In this document: piece after piece, positions 51,123-60,501 of the stretch | Layout of the letters: every line of letters begins with the position of its first letter | How positions within the stretch are numbered: the first letter of the stretch is position 1 | Origin: Lacihabitans sp. CS3-21 | Lineage (GTDB): Bacteria > Bacteroidota > Bacteroidia > Cytophagales > Spirosomataceae | Assembly: GCF_024343675.1 (NCBI RefSeq) | Contig: NZ_RJUD01000008.1 | Location: 1 to 64,000, forward strand | DNA: 64,000 nt | Direction: 5' to 3' | Notes under the pieces: generated by a model | The model's input: only the letters and a program-made list of their open reading frames with translations | Databases searched by the model: none | Told to the model about the DNA's origin: nothing | Made by a program: the position numbers and the translations under genes

Positions 51123-52439
51123 ATGAAAATATTAACTAAAGAAGAAGCCAAAAAAATCATCGATAAGGTGTTGGCTTACTCCAAAGCAGACGAAATGAGC
51201 GTTAACCTCAATGGTGGTCGCACGGGCAATATTCGTTATGCCAGAAACACCGTTTCTACCAGTGGAGAGTCTGAAAATCAATCATTGGCTGTCACTGCTG
51301 TTTTTGGCAAAAAATCAGGGACTGCTACAATAAATGAATTTGATGATGCATCCCTAGAAAAAACAGTTAGAAGAGCGGAGGAAATAGCAAGACTTGCTCC
51401 TGAAAACTCAGAGTACATGCCCATGCTCGGACCTCAAACTTATCTAAATACCAATACGTTTTCGGAAAATACAGCCAAAATTGACCCTAATCTAAGAGCA
51501 AAGGCAGCATTAGATAGTATTATGCCATGTAGAGAAAACAAACTCACGGCTGCTGGTTACATGGAAGACACCGCCGGATATTCGGCTATGGGCAACTCTA
51601 AAGGGCTATTTGTCTATAACAAAGCTACTCAGGTGGACTTCACGATAACTGTTAGAACTGACGACGGATTAGGCTCAGGCTATGGTATCCAGGACTTCAA
51701 TGACGTGTCGCTACTCAACACCAAAAAAGTGACCGAGGTAGCTATGCAAAAAGCAAAAGCATCGGCCTCAGCACAAGCTTTAGAACCAGGAAAATACACG
51801 GTAATTCTTGAACCAGCCGCTGCGGTTGATTTGCTTCAAAACATGATGCGAAGCATGGATGCCCGCAATGCAGATGAAGGACGCAGCTTTTTGAGCAAAA
51901 AAGGAGGAGAGACGAAATTAGGCGAAAAGCTTTTCGACGAAAGAGTAAATATCTATTCCGACCCAATGAACGAAGAAATACCTGGTTCTCCTTTCTCTGG
52001 AGACGGCCGTCCACAGGAAAAAATATATTGGATAGAAAACGGCATAGTTAAAAACATGACCTATTCACGTTTTTGGGCAGACAAAAAAGGAGTAAAAGCC
52101 ACGCCACCACCTAATTCGTTTATCATGGCAGGTGGCACAAAGTCACTAGCAGACTTGATAAAAGGGACAGACAAAGGAATATTGGTGACGCGACTTTGGT
52201 ATATCAGAGCAGTTGACCCACAAACTTTGTTATACACAGGCCTAACTCGAGACGGAACTTTTTACATAGAAAATGGGAAAATTAAGTTCCCAGTAAAAAA
52301 CTTCCGTTTCAACGAGAGTCCAGTAATTATGCTCAATAACTTGGAAGAAATGGGCAAACCAGTAAGAATTACAGGCAATCTTGTACCTCCTTTAAAAATA
52401 AGAGACTTTACATTTTCGAGCTTGAGTGATGCAGTGTGA
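51123..52439 (+). CDS. TldE/PmbA-like partner protein (copy 1)
   Basis: The 438-residue protein shares the TldD fold (NIRYARNTVSTSGESEN, ANSKG-like text, VTRLWYIRAVDPQTLLYTGLTRDG) but lacks an HExxxH motif, as expected for TldE/PmbA. The first residues MKILTKEEAKKIIDKVL are helical with no signal peptide, in contrast to its TldD partner. It ends with FTFSSLSDAV, as does the second copy. TldE is needed for assembly of the active heterodimer. If TldD is exported by Tat as a folded complex, TldE would travel with it. Confidence 0.88.
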   Translation: MKILTKEEAKKIIDKVLAYSKADEMSVNLNGGRTGNIRYARNTVSTSGESENQSLAVTAVFGKKSGTATINEFDDASLEKTVRRAEEIARLAPENSEYMPMLGPQTYLNTNTFSENTAKIDPNLRAKAALDSIMPCRENKLTAAGYMEDTAGYSAMGNSKGLFVYNKATQVDFTITVRTDDGLGSGYGIQDFNDVSLLNTKKVTEVAMQKAKASASAQALEPGKYTVILEPAAAVDLLQNMMRSMDARNADEGRSFLSKKGGETKLGEKLFDERVNIYSDPMNEEIPGSPFSGDGRPQEKIYWIENGIVKNMTYSRFWADKKGVKATPPPNSFIMAGGTKSLADLIKGTDKGILVTRLWYIRAVDPQTLLYTGLTRDGTFYIENGKIKFPVKNFRFNESPVIMLNNLEEMGKPVRITGNLVPPLKIRDFTFSSLSDAV

Positions 52440-52440
52440 T

Positions 52441-52470
52441 GAACGATTGACGATTGACGATTGACGACTT
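52441..52470. repeat. short tandem repeat (CGATTGA units)
   Basis: Three to four copies of ACGATTG lie end to end directly after the first TldE stop codon. Such repeats can change copy number by slippage. No coding overlap is seen. Confidence 0.6.
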
Positions 52471-52517
52471 TAGGTAAGTTTACTTAACATTAAATAGTTC
52501 AAAATTTTGAATATAAA

Positions 52518-53012
52518 ATGGTTTCAATTCGTCCATTAAAGAAAAATGACGCTGAACAATTGGCTATCTTGGCCAATAATGTCAATATTTGGAACAATGT
52601 TCGAGACTATTTTCCGCATCCTTATTCCATTAAGGATGCGGAATTTTTTATAAATCTTACCAATGAGGAAAATCCAAAACTTACTTTCGGTATAGATTTT
52701 AACAATTGCCTTTGCGGCGTGATAGGCCTAGTAAAACAAAATGATATATACAAACATTCGGCAGAATTAGGCTATTGGCTAGGTGAACCCTTTTGGGGCA
52801 AAGGGATAGCTACTGAAGCAGTAAAACTTATCTCAAAGTATGGTTTCAATGAACTAAAGCTTCAAAGACTTTTCAGTGGAATATTTGAATACAATAAAAG
52901 TTCCATGCGAGTTTTAGAAAAATGTGGCTTTCAGTTAGAAGGCATCTCTAAAAAAGGCTTAATAAAAAACCAAAAAATATGGGATGAATATCGTTATGCT
53001 TTATTGAAATAA
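52518..53012 (+). CDS. GNAT-family N-acetyltransferase (RimJ/RimL-like)
   Basis: The 164-residue protein starts MVSIRPLKKNDAEQLAILANN, the usual first strand and helix of RimJ/RimL-type acetyltransferases. The acetyl-CoA loop lies around WLGEPFWGKGIATEAVKLI, and FEYNKSSMRVLEKCGFQLEG is the late family signature. It transfers an acetyl group from acetyl-CoA to an unknown amine, in the cytoplasm. It is read in the same direction as the AlkB-like gene, which starts 28 bp later. Confidence 0.92.
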   Translation: MVSIRPLKKNDAEQLAILANNVNIWNNVRDYFPHPYSIKDAEFFINLTNEENPKLTFGIDFNNCLCGVIGLVKQNDIYKHSAELGYWLGEPFWGKGIATEAVKLISKYGFNELKLQRLFSGIFEYNKSSMRVLEKCGFQLEGISKKGLIKNQKIWDEYRYALLK

Positions 53013-53040
53013 ATTTTAATTTTGTTAAAATCTTAACGAT

Positions 53041-54156
53041 ATGTCAATTCAAAAGAAAATAGGATTTCTTGGGGCTTATTCTATTCCAATTTTCATTTTG
53101 CTTTCTTTCTATCTAGAAGGAACTTATTGGGCTTTTATGCCAGTTGTATACACCTATTTTTTCGTTCCCATTATAGACGAAATCATCGGAAAAGATGCAC
53201 AAAATGTACAAAAACAAGAATTTGAAGGTCTAATCAAAGATAAGTATTTTGATTTTCTCGTTTATTCTCACGTTTGGATTCATTTTTTTATTCTAGTATA
53301 TGTGGCCATTCAAATTTCCAGTCATCATTTCTCAAATATTCAAATTCTAGGGTTCGTTCTAAGCCAAGGAGTTTATGCTTCTTCCATCATTAATGTATCT
53401 CATGAACTAGGACATAGAAACCATCCATTAGCTATAATTCATGCAAGAGTAGCACTTATGTCTGTATGCTACCATCATTTTATAATTGAACACAATAGAG
53501 GGCACCATGTACATGTAGCCACCCCCAATGACCCTGCAACCTCTAAAAAAGGCCAAACGGTTTTCGAATTTTGGATTCAAACTTTGATTGGGAGCTTTAA
53601 AAGTGCATGGAATATTGAAAAAAGACTATTACAAAAAAAAGACATCAAAACTTGGAGTTTAAAAAATGAAGTAATTCAAGGTATTCTTGGAAGCTGTGCT
53701 ATGGCAATTTTGATGTTTTCCTTAATAAGTCTTTACAGAAACGAGCTCTCCTGGATTATATTAATACATTTTTTTGGTCAGAGTATGGTAGCTATTCTTT
53801 CTCTAGAATGCGTAAATTATATCGAACATTACGGTATAGTTAGAAATGAAATTTCTGAAGGAAAATATGAAAAAGTCAATCCCCTTCACTCTTGGAATGC
53901 CAACCACTTTTATAGTAATCTCCTACTTTTTCATTTGCAAAGACATTCTGATCATCATGCTTATGCTTCAAGACCCTACCAAGTTTTAAGGCATTTTGAC
54001 GAAAGTCCACAATTGCCATTTGGATATCCAGTTATGATTATTATGTCCTTATTTCCACCTTTATGGTTTAAAATAATGAATCCCAAATTGGAACAATGGA
54101 AATCAAAAGCCATTGACTCTGAACAAATTAAAAATATCGTGAGACAGTTTGCCTAA
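53041..54156 (+). CDS. AlkB-type membrane non-haem di-iron alkane monooxygenase
   Basis: The 371-residue protein has about six membrane segments and the complete set of histidine boxes of AlkB: HELGHR at 121-126, EHNRGHH at 150-156, LQRHSDHH at 299-306, and the added NYIEHYG signature at 259-265. The text ATPNDPATS following the second box also fits AlkB. The protein would hydroxylate alkanes or fatty-acyl chains at the inner membrane, needing rubredoxin or ferredoxin as electron donor; neither is encoded nearby. In Bacteroidota such enzymes may act on lipids rather than on n-alkanes, so the substrate is left open. Confidence 0.88.
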   Translation: MSIQKKIGFLGAYSIPIFILLSFYLEGTYWAFMPVVYTYFFVPIIDEIIGKDAQNVQKQEFEGLIKDKYFDFLVYSHVWIHFFILVYVAIQISSHHFSNIQILGFVLSQGVYASSIINVSHELGHRNHPLAIIHARVALMSVCYHHFIIEHNRGHHVHVATPNDPATSKKGQTVFEFWIQTLIGSFKSAWNIEKRLLQKKDIKTWSLKNEVIQGILGSCAMAILMFSLISLYRNELSWIILIHFFGQSMVAILSLECVNYIEHYGIVRNEISEGKYEKVNPLHSWNANHFYSNLLLFHLQRHSDHHAYASRPYQVLRHFDESPQLPFGYPVMIIMSLFPPLWFKIMNPKLEQWKSKAIDSEQIKNIVRQFA

Positions 54157-54572
54157 TGCAGTTATATTCAATAATTCTTGACCTATTTAAATTTCCATCG
54201 AAATAAACCTCCATTACAATGTAAAACCTGAAATTATTCGACATATAAAAACTCGAATACTGATGAGAATAATAAGAAATAGATATCTAACTTTCAAATT
54301 AAGAGAATTTACCTGCTCAAGTTTTAGCTACACCGTTTAAGAAATATAATTATTCTCAAAAAAATGAGGTCTAATAACAAATTGCCACTCATTTTTTATT
54401 TTAAAACAAGTATAAATTACCACTTTCAAAGTAAACCTAATATATTTGTATTTTGATTTCAGAAATCTTTTTAAGCTATATTATATGGCAATTTGGATGT
54501 CTGTACCAAATTATAAATAGGAGTTTTCTTTTGAGAACCTCAATATGTAAATAAGCACAAAAGGCTTCGTGT
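54157..54572. other. 416-bp gap before the glycosyltransferase genes
   Basis: AT-rich with no gene or strong repeat. TATATTTG at 54441-54448 is an exact -7 box and may start the transcript of the next two genes, 125 bp upstream of their first ATG. Confidence 0.4.
54441..54448 (+). promoter_or_regulatory. candidate -7 box (TATATTTG)
   Basis: Exact match to TAnnTTTG. No TTG at -33 is seen. It would drive the GT-C/GT2 pair with a leader of about 120 bases. Confidence 0.35.
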
Positions 54573-56180
54573 ATGACAAATAATATTTGGCGGTCCCTAT
54601 CTGTCATACTTCCACTAATTTTATTTGGTTTCTTGGCCAGTTTATTTTTGGAAAGACCAGGCTTACAAACCGACGAGATTCTATTTGCGAATCTCTCACT
54701 TGGCGAAATCAGCCATACAACCTACATTGCTCGCAAAATTGGCGGCATCACTTTTTTTGTTATTTCATACATTGGAGCCTTAAAATCTTGGATTTTCATA
54801 CCTATTTTCAAAGTTTTTGGATTTAATTATTTTAGTGTGAGAATTCCAATGATTTTGATGAGCATGGTGAGTCTTTTGCTGGTTTACAAGAGTGTTCATA
54901 TTTCTTTCAAGAAACCTTTATTAGCTTGGATGATATTGATGGCTTTGGTAACAGAATCGACCTTCATAACCATGGTAAGAACAGATGTGGGACCCATCGC
55001 TATTGAGTATTTTTGCAAAATTTTGAGTATTTTTCTCATTTTCAAATATTTGCAGAACAAAAACCAAGGTATATTTTACTTAATACCCATAATTTTAGCT
55101 CTTGGAATTTTTAACAAAATAAATTTTATTTGGTTTTCTAATGCACTCATTTTTAGTAGCTTACTATTTTTGTATTTACTAGAAACTAAAAAGGAGAAGG
55201 TTAAATTCGTAAAAGTTTTAGCCTTGATCTTTATATTTGAATGCCTACTTTTTATTGGATTTAACAAGCTCAATCCAGGCATGGTAAGCTCATCAAACAT
55301 TAGTTTTGACTTAAACTTTATAAAAACCAAGCTTCAATTGTTTTATTATTTTGGGAAAGGCATATTTGATGGCACAGGTTTTTATAGAATTCAATATCTA
55401 ATTTCTGAAGAGGTTTTTGGATATAATATTATTTCAAAGGGCATCTATAGCACTTTATTTTACTTATTCGAAGTATGCCTCACCTTGATTATTGTCTGTT
55501 CTTTTGTGGTTTTTCGGAAAATTTGGAGAAAAGATTTTGATAAATCTGACATCTTTTTTTTGTTCTTTTTAGGAATAATAATTTTTACTGGTGCTCAAAT
55601 TTTCATCGTAGAAAATGCCCGCAACCTTTGGCACTTTTATACGCTATTTCCGTTTTTTACAATTTGCCTTTTCTATAGTATAAATCAACTATTTGGAGCA
55701 AAAATCAAGTGGTTGTTTTTCTTAATTATCCTCATATACAATCTCAATAATTACTCAGTTTATGTCTTTGCACTTCAAAACAAAGTGCCTAATCCGTTTT
55801 GGTCTAATAAAATAAATGATCTGGCCGAATACTTAAAATCCAAAGAAGGAGAATTTGTAGAACTTGATTGGGGCTTAAGTACCCAATTACTTTGCTTTAC
55901 AAAGGAAGACAAATTCAAAAGAGGATTTTTGACTAAAAAGGGAGAACTTATGACCTATCAAAAGAATCCCGATGAAGTTTTTTTTAATGATTATGTAAAC
56001 AATAAAGACTTAGAGAAACTATTTTTTATAAGTATTCAAAGTAAATTGGCAGATCCTAAAATGAATTCTATTTTTGAGGAAATGACCCGTAAAAGAGGTT
56101 ATCAAACCATCTTAATCAAGAATTTTTACGAAAATGACAATACTTTGATTTACAGCATATTTAGACTAAAGAAAATATGA
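54573..56180 (+). CDS. multi-pass membrane glycosyltransferase (GT39/ArnT-like, GT-C fold)
   Basis: The 535-residue protein has about ten to twelve membrane segments. The first loop has the acidic pair of GT-C enzymes (LQTDEILFANLS, Asp34 and Glu35), and the second loop has VRTDVGPIAIEYF. The C-terminal ~130 residues are soluble. Such enzymes transfer a sugar from a polyprenyl-phosphate carrier on the outer face of the inner membrane. The next gene, a GT2, overlaps by 4 bp and would make that sugar carrier, giving a two-gene pathway. The acceptor is unknown. Confidence 0.8.
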   Translation: MTNNIWRSLSVILPLILFGFLASLFLERPGLQTDEILFANLSLGEISHTTYIARKIGGITFFVISYIGALKSWIFIPIFKVFGFNYFSVRIPMILMSMVSLLLVYKSVHISFKKPLLAWMILMALVTESTFITMVRTDVGPIAIEYFCKILSIFLIFKYLQNKNQGIFYLIPIILALGIFNKINFIWFSNALIFSSLLFLYLLETKKEKVKFVKVLALIFIFECLLFIGFNKLNPGMVSSSNISFDLNFIKTKLQLFYYFGKGIFDGTGFYRIQYLISEEVFGYNIISKGIYSTLFYLFEVCLTLIIVCSFVVFRKIWRKDFDKSDIFFLFFLGIIIFTGAQIFIVENARNLWHFYTLFPFFTICLFYSINQLFGAKIKWLFFLIILIYNLNNYSVYVFALQNKVPNPFWSNKINDLAEYLKSKEGEFVELDWGLSTQLLCFTKEDKFKRGFLTKKGELMTYQKNPDEVFFNDYVNNKDLEKLFFISIQSKLADPKMNSIFEEMTRKRGYQTILIKNFYENDNTLIYSIFRLKKI

Positions 56181-56914
56181 TTTTAGAAAACCTAGAGCAA
56201 AAGACATTATCGATTTTAATTCCAGTATATAACGAAGAAAGAACGGTGCATTTTATACTTGAAAAAGTAGTAAATGTGAATCTGATTGGAGGATACAAAA
56301 AAGAGATTGTTCTCGTTAATGACGCATCAAAAGATAACACGGAAGGTAAAATTCAAGAATTCATCAATAAATACCCCAATGAAACCATTAGTTATTACAA
56401 ACATGAAGTGAACCAAGGCAAAGGGGCTGCCATTCATACTGGTATAAAAAAAGCCAAAGGCAATTTGATAATTGTTCAAGATGCTGATCTCGAATACGAC
56501 CCAAATGAGTTCAATATTTTACTAAAACCAATCATTGACGGTTTTGCAGATGTGGTTTATGGATCCAGATTTATCGGAGGAAAACCGCACCGTATTTTAT
56601 TCTTTTTCCATTCTATTGGCAACAAGTTGCTAACTTTCCTGTGCAACGCATCCACCAATCTTAACCTGACAGACATGGAGACTTGCTATAAACTTTTTGA
56701 TGCAAAAATCCTCAAAAGTCTTTCCTTAAAAGAAAACAGATTCGGATTTGAACCAGAGGTGACTGCCAAAATTTCAAGAATAAAAGGAATCAGAATATAC
56801 GAAGTAGGTATTTCTTATTATGGCAGAACTTACGAAGAAGGCAAAAAAATTAACTGGAAGGATGGTTTTAGAGCTTTGTATTGCATCTTAAAATATGGCT
56901 TCTTCTCAAGATGA
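56177..56914 (+). CDS. GT2-family polyprenyl-phosphate sugar transferase (DPM1-like)
   Basis: The 245-residue protein begins TLSILIPVYNEERTVHFIL, with the nucleotide-sugar motif VLVNDASKDNT, the metal-binding DAD motif in VQDADLEYDP (Asp102 and Asp104) and YGSRFIGGK. It lacks the membrane helices of DPM1 relatives with long C-termini, like the soluble type. It would make a dolichol/undecaprenyl-phosphate sugar for the GT-C enzyme encoded immediately upstream, with which it overlaps by 4 bp. Confidence 0.9.
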   Translation: MILENLEQKTLSILIPVYNEERTVHFILEKVVNVNLIGGYKKEIVLVNDASKDNTEGKIQEFINKYPNETISYYKHEVNQGKGAAIHTGIKKAKGNLIIVQDADLEYDPNEFNILLKPIIDGFADVVYGSRFIGGKPHRILFFFHSIGNKLLTFLCNASTNLNLTDMETCYKLFDAKILKSLSLKENRFGFEPEVTAKISRIKGIRIYEVGISYYGRTYEEGKKINWKDGFRALYCILKYGFFSR

Positions 56915-57195
56915 TAATAATTTAGTCGCTTTAGATTGTTTTTATTTCGGTTCAAATATATATGAGATTATCAAAATCTTTTGAAAGGGTATTTGTCCAT
57001 AGTTCTTCAATTAAAGAAATTGAGACAGCTTTTCCGCTTATTCAACTCTAAATCGTTAATAAACCTTAAATCGGCCTCCTCTCAACTGCTTTTTTTATCC
57101 GCTTATACAATTGCAACTATTGCTCCATTGTTTTCATCTTTGATTTGATTTATATTTACCTAATATATTCATTTCTAATCTAAAAGCTATTTACC

Positions 57196-58836
57196 TTGAA
57201 AAGACGAGATTTCCTTCAATTATCGGGTCTTGGAATTGGTGCGGCCATGCTGCCTAATATTCCAGTTATGGGAAACAATGTTTCCTACGAAGCCTTACTC
57301 AATGGCTCCATGGACGTAGCCATAAAAAAACGCCTTGCCGACGCTGCATTAAATGCAGCCAAGTCCAAAGGAGCTACTTATACGGACATCAGAATTGGTC
57401 GCTATTTAAACCAGTTTGTGGTTACGCGTGAAGACAAAGTTCAAAATATCGTTAATACCGAGTCGTACGGAGTAGGTGTTCGTGTGATTGCTGACGGGTG
57501 CTGGGGTTTTGCAGCAGTAGTTGATGCCAAATCAGAAGCCGACACAGCCCGGGCTGCAGAGGAAGCGGTGGCCATTGCAAAAGCGAACGCCAAACTGATG
57601 AAAGAGCCCGTAGCCTTGGCTGCCCAAAAAGGATTTGGAGAGGTAAGTTGGAAAACACCCATCATCAAAAACGCCTTTGAGGTGCCTATTCAAGAAAAAG
57701 TTGATTTACTTCTAGGAGTAAACGACGCCGCTATAAAAAATGGAGCAAACTATGTTAACTCTATTCTGTTCTTAGTTAATGAACAAAAATACTTTGCCTC
57801 ATCTGATGGCACTTATGTAGACCAAGACATACACCGCACTTGGCCGATTTTCAATGTAACTTGTATTGATCCTAAATCAGGAAAATTTGAAACAAGAAAT
57901 GCACTTAGTGCTCCAATGGGCATGGGTTACGAGTATTTGCAAACCAATCCAAAGGACAAAATAACAGGCATAACTACCCGATATAACCGAGGCTATGACA
58001 TGCTTGAAGACGCCATAGCGGCGGCCCAACAAGCCAAAGCGAAGCTTTCTGCAAAATCAGTAGAAGCTGGAAAATACGATTTGGTTCTAGATCCATCACA
58101 TTTGTGGCTTACAATCCACGAGTCAGTTGGGCACCCACTAGAACTTGATAGAGTACTGGGTTATGAAGCTAATTTTGCAGGAACTTCTTTTGCGACTTTA
58201 GACAAATGGCAGTCTAAAAACTTCAACTATGGCAGTAAAGAAGTAACCCTTTTTGCTGATAAAACGCAAGTGGGATCATTAGGAGCAGTTGGTTGGGACG
58301 ATGAGGGCGTTAAAACCAAAAAATGGGATTTGGTAAAAGACGGCACTTTGGTAAACTATCAAGCCATTCGTGATCAAGCTCATATTATAGGGGAAACAGA
58401 ATCGCATGGATGTTGCTATGCGGACAGTTGGTCGTCGGTACAGTTCCAACGTATGGCCAATGTTTCCTTAGCCCCAGGCAAAGCTCCTCTTTCGGTAGAA
58501 GAAATGATAAAAGACGTTAAAAAAGGTATTTATATCATTGGAGATGGTTCATTCTCAATTGACCAGCAGCGTTATAACTTCCAATTTGGTGGCCAGCTTT
58601 ATTACGAAATCAAAGATGGAAAAATAGGTGAAATGCTGAAAGACGTTGCATATCAGTCCAATACGCAGGAATTCTGGAATTCATGCAGTAAAATCTGTGA
58701 TGAGAGAGATTATCGATTGGGTGGTTCATTTTTTGATGGGAAAGGCCAGCCTTCGCAATCAAGTGCTGTATCACATGGTAGCTCAACTGCCAGATTTGAT
58801 GGAGTCAATGTCATTAACACCGGCAGAAAAATTTAA
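57196..58836 (+). CDS. TldD-like metalloprotease with twin-arginine signal (copy 2)
   Basis: The start is a TTG at 57196; no ATG or GTG lies upstream in frame within the open region, and the resulting MKRRDFLQLSGLGIGAAML aligns with the start of copy 1. The 546-residue protein has the Tat motif RRDFLQL, the zinc motif HExxxH at 308-313 (TIHESVGHPLELDR) and SHGCCYADSWSSVQF. It matches copy 1 over its full length. Its TldE partner lies 152 bp downstream. The two pairs probably arose by duplication, but four unrelated genes now separate them. Confidence 0.9.
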   Translation: MKRRDFLQLSGLGIGAAMLPNIPVMGNNVSYEALLNGSMDVAIKKRLADAALNAAKSKGATYTDIRIGRYLNQFVVTREDKVQNIVNTESYGVGVRVIADGCWGFAAVVDAKSEADTARAAEEAVAIAKANAKLMKEPVALAAQKGFGEVSWKTPIIKNAFEVPIQEKVDLLLGVNDAAIKNGANYVNSILFLVNEQKYFASSDGTYVDQDIHRTWPIFNVTCIDPKSGKFETRNALSAPMGMGYEYLQTNPKDKITGITTRYNRGYDMLEDAIAAAQQAKAKLSAKSVEAGKYDLVLDPSHLWLTIHESVGHPLELDRVLGYEANFAGTSFATLDKWQSKNFNYGSKEVTLFADKTQVGSLGAVGWDDEGVKTKKWDLVKDGTLVNYQAIRDQAHIIGETESHGCCYADSWSSVQFQRMANVSLAPGKAPLSVEEMIKDVKKGIYIIGDGSFSIDQQRYNFQFGGQLYYEIKDGKIGEMLKDVAYQSNTQEFWNSCSKICDERDYRLGGSFFDGKGQPSQSSAVSHGSSTARFDGVNVINTGRKI

Positions 58837-58871
58837 TTGGTTAATTGGTTAATTGGTTAATTGGTTAATTG
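58837..58871. repeat. short tandem repeat (TTAATTGG units)
   Basis: About four copies of an 8-bp unit TTAATTGG follow the stop of the second TldD gene directly. Similar repeats are common between Bacteroidota genes. It is a candidate for slippage. Confidence 0.65.
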
Positions 58872-58988
58872 AAAATTAAGAGATGAATGGAAAGTTCAAT
58901 CTGATTTAACAAAAAACCAAATCTGACCCAATTAGAATTTTAGTCATTCAAATCCTGAGTTTAAAATCATCAAAAAAGAACAAAGAAC

Positions 58989-60326
58989 ATGAACATAATA
59001 TTAACAGAAGAAGAAGCCAAAGCCTTGCTCAAAAAAATCTTGAGCTACTCCAAGGCTGATGAATGTATTGTAAACATCATTGGCGAGCAACGTGGTAACA
59101 TCCGCTATGCACGAAACGAAGTTTCTACGGCGGGTGGACTTACCAATAAAAACATCGCTGTTACCTCTGCATTTGGCAACAAAGTAGGCTCAGCCACCAT
59201 AGACGAATTTGACGATGCCTCACTCGAAAAAGTTGTAAAAAGAGCCGAAGAACTGGCAAAACTGGCACCAGAAAATCCAGAATATGAAGGTTTAGTAGAC
59301 CCACAAACCTACATGAAAGCCAATGGTTATTTTGAATCAACAGCCACCATAAATCCTGATAAAAGAGCCACCAAAGTAGCTCAAAGTTTGGAATTATGCC
59401 GAAAAGAGAAACTCGTTGGAGCAGGTTTTTTAGAAGACCAACATGGCTACACAGCCATTATGAATTCAAAAGGTTTGTTTGCATATTACGCATCTACCAA
59501 TGTAAACTTCTCACTTACAGTAAGAACCGAAGATGGCAAAGGTTCTGGCTATGTGGCCAAAGGCTATAGTGATTTCAATAAATTAGATACGGCCGCTGCC
59601 ACAAAAGTGGCACTCCAAAAAGCCAAAGCATCGGCAAGTGCTCAAGCCATAGAACCGGGAAAGTATACCGTAATTCTTGAACCAACAGCTGCGGCAGTTT
59701 TATTAGAAAACATTTTCTTCGGCATGGATGCTAGAAGTGCCGATGAAGGCCGTTCGTTTTTTAGTAAACCAGGCGGGAAAACTAAACTTGGTGATAAAAT
59801 AGTAGACGAGGCCGTTACTTTCTACTCTGACCCCAACCATCCCGAATTGCCTGCTTCGCCATGGTCGGGTGATGGACAAGCCCAACAAAAACTCAAGTGG
59901 ATAGATAAAGGAGTAGTAAAAAATCTGGCCTATTCTATTTTTTGGGCCAAAGAAAAGGGTGTAAAACCAGTACCATTTCCTAACAACATGATCATGGAAG
60001 GTGGAAAGGCAAGTTTGGAAGAAATGATAAAAAGCACAAAAAGAGGCATATTGGTTACCAAACTCTGGTACATCAGACCTGTAGATCCCCAAACATTGCT
60101 TTTGACGGGACTTACACGTGACGGGACTTTTTATATAGAAGACGGAAAAATAAAACATCCTATCAAAAACTTGAGGTTCAACGAAAGTCCGATTATCATG
60201 CTCAACAACCTTGAAACGCTTGGTGTATCTGAAAGAGTAGTAAGCACGGAATCTAACCAAAACTATATGATTCCTCCGATGAAAATCAGAGAATTTACTT
60301 TCTCGAGCTTAAGCGATGCGGTTTAG
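58989..60326 (+). CDS. TldE/PmbA-like partner protein (copy 2)
   Basis: The 445-residue protein is a TldE homolog, lacking HExxxH. It starts with a helix and no signal peptide (MNIILTEEEAKALLKKILSY). Shared blocks with copy 1 include NIRYARNEVSTAG, TVILEPTAAA, DARSADEGRSFFSKPGG and VTKLWYIRPVDPQTLLLTGL. A strong terminator follows 25 bp after the stop, ending the second TldD/TldE unit. Confidence 0.88.
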   Translation: MNIILTEEEAKALLKKILSYSKADECIVNIIGEQRGNIRYARNEVSTAGGLTNKNIAVTSAFGNKVGSATIDEFDDASLEKVVKRAEELAKLAPENPEYEGLVDPQTYMKANGYFESTATINPDKRATKVAQSLELCRKEKLVGAGFLEDQHGYTAIMNSKGLFAYYASTNVNFSLTVRTEDGKGSGYVAKGYSDFNKLDTAAATKVALQKAKASASAQAIEPGKYTVILEPTAAAVLLENIFFGMDARSADEGRSFFSKPGGKTKLGDKIVDEAVTFYSDPNHPELPASPWSGDGQAQQKLKWIDKGVVKNLAYSIFWAKEKGVKPVPFPNNMIMEGGKASLEEMIKSTKRGILVTKLWYIRPVDPQTLLLTGLTRDGTFYIEDGKIKHPIKNLRFNESPIIMLNNLETLGVSERVVSTESNQNYMIPPMKIREFTFSSLSDAV

Positions 60327-60350
60327 GAAACGCAAAAAATATGTTTCATT

Positions 60351-60383
60351 AAAGGCAAGACTTCAAAGAGTCTTGCCTTTTTT
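60351..60383 (+). terminator. intrinsic terminator after second TldE gene
   Basis: The arms AAAGGCAAGACT (60351-60362) and AGTCTTGCCTTT (60369-60380) form a 12-bp stem with a 6-nt loop, followed by a T-run. Confidence 0.9.
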
Positions 60384-60472
60384 GTTCCCCAAAAACTATT
60401 CTAATGGCATAATTAAAATTAATTTGATCATTTATTTCAAAAAAGAACCAAACAAAAAACCAACATTATCAA

Positions 60473-60480
60473 TATTTTTG
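60473..60480 (+). promoter_or_regulatory. candidate -7 box (TATTTTTG) of the GH5 gene
   Basis: Exact match to TAnnTTTG, 21 bp before the ATG at 60502 and past the terminator of the previous unit. No -33 TTG is seen at the expected place. Confidence 0.45.
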
Positions 60481-60501
60481 TAAACAAAATAAAAGCATAA
60501 G

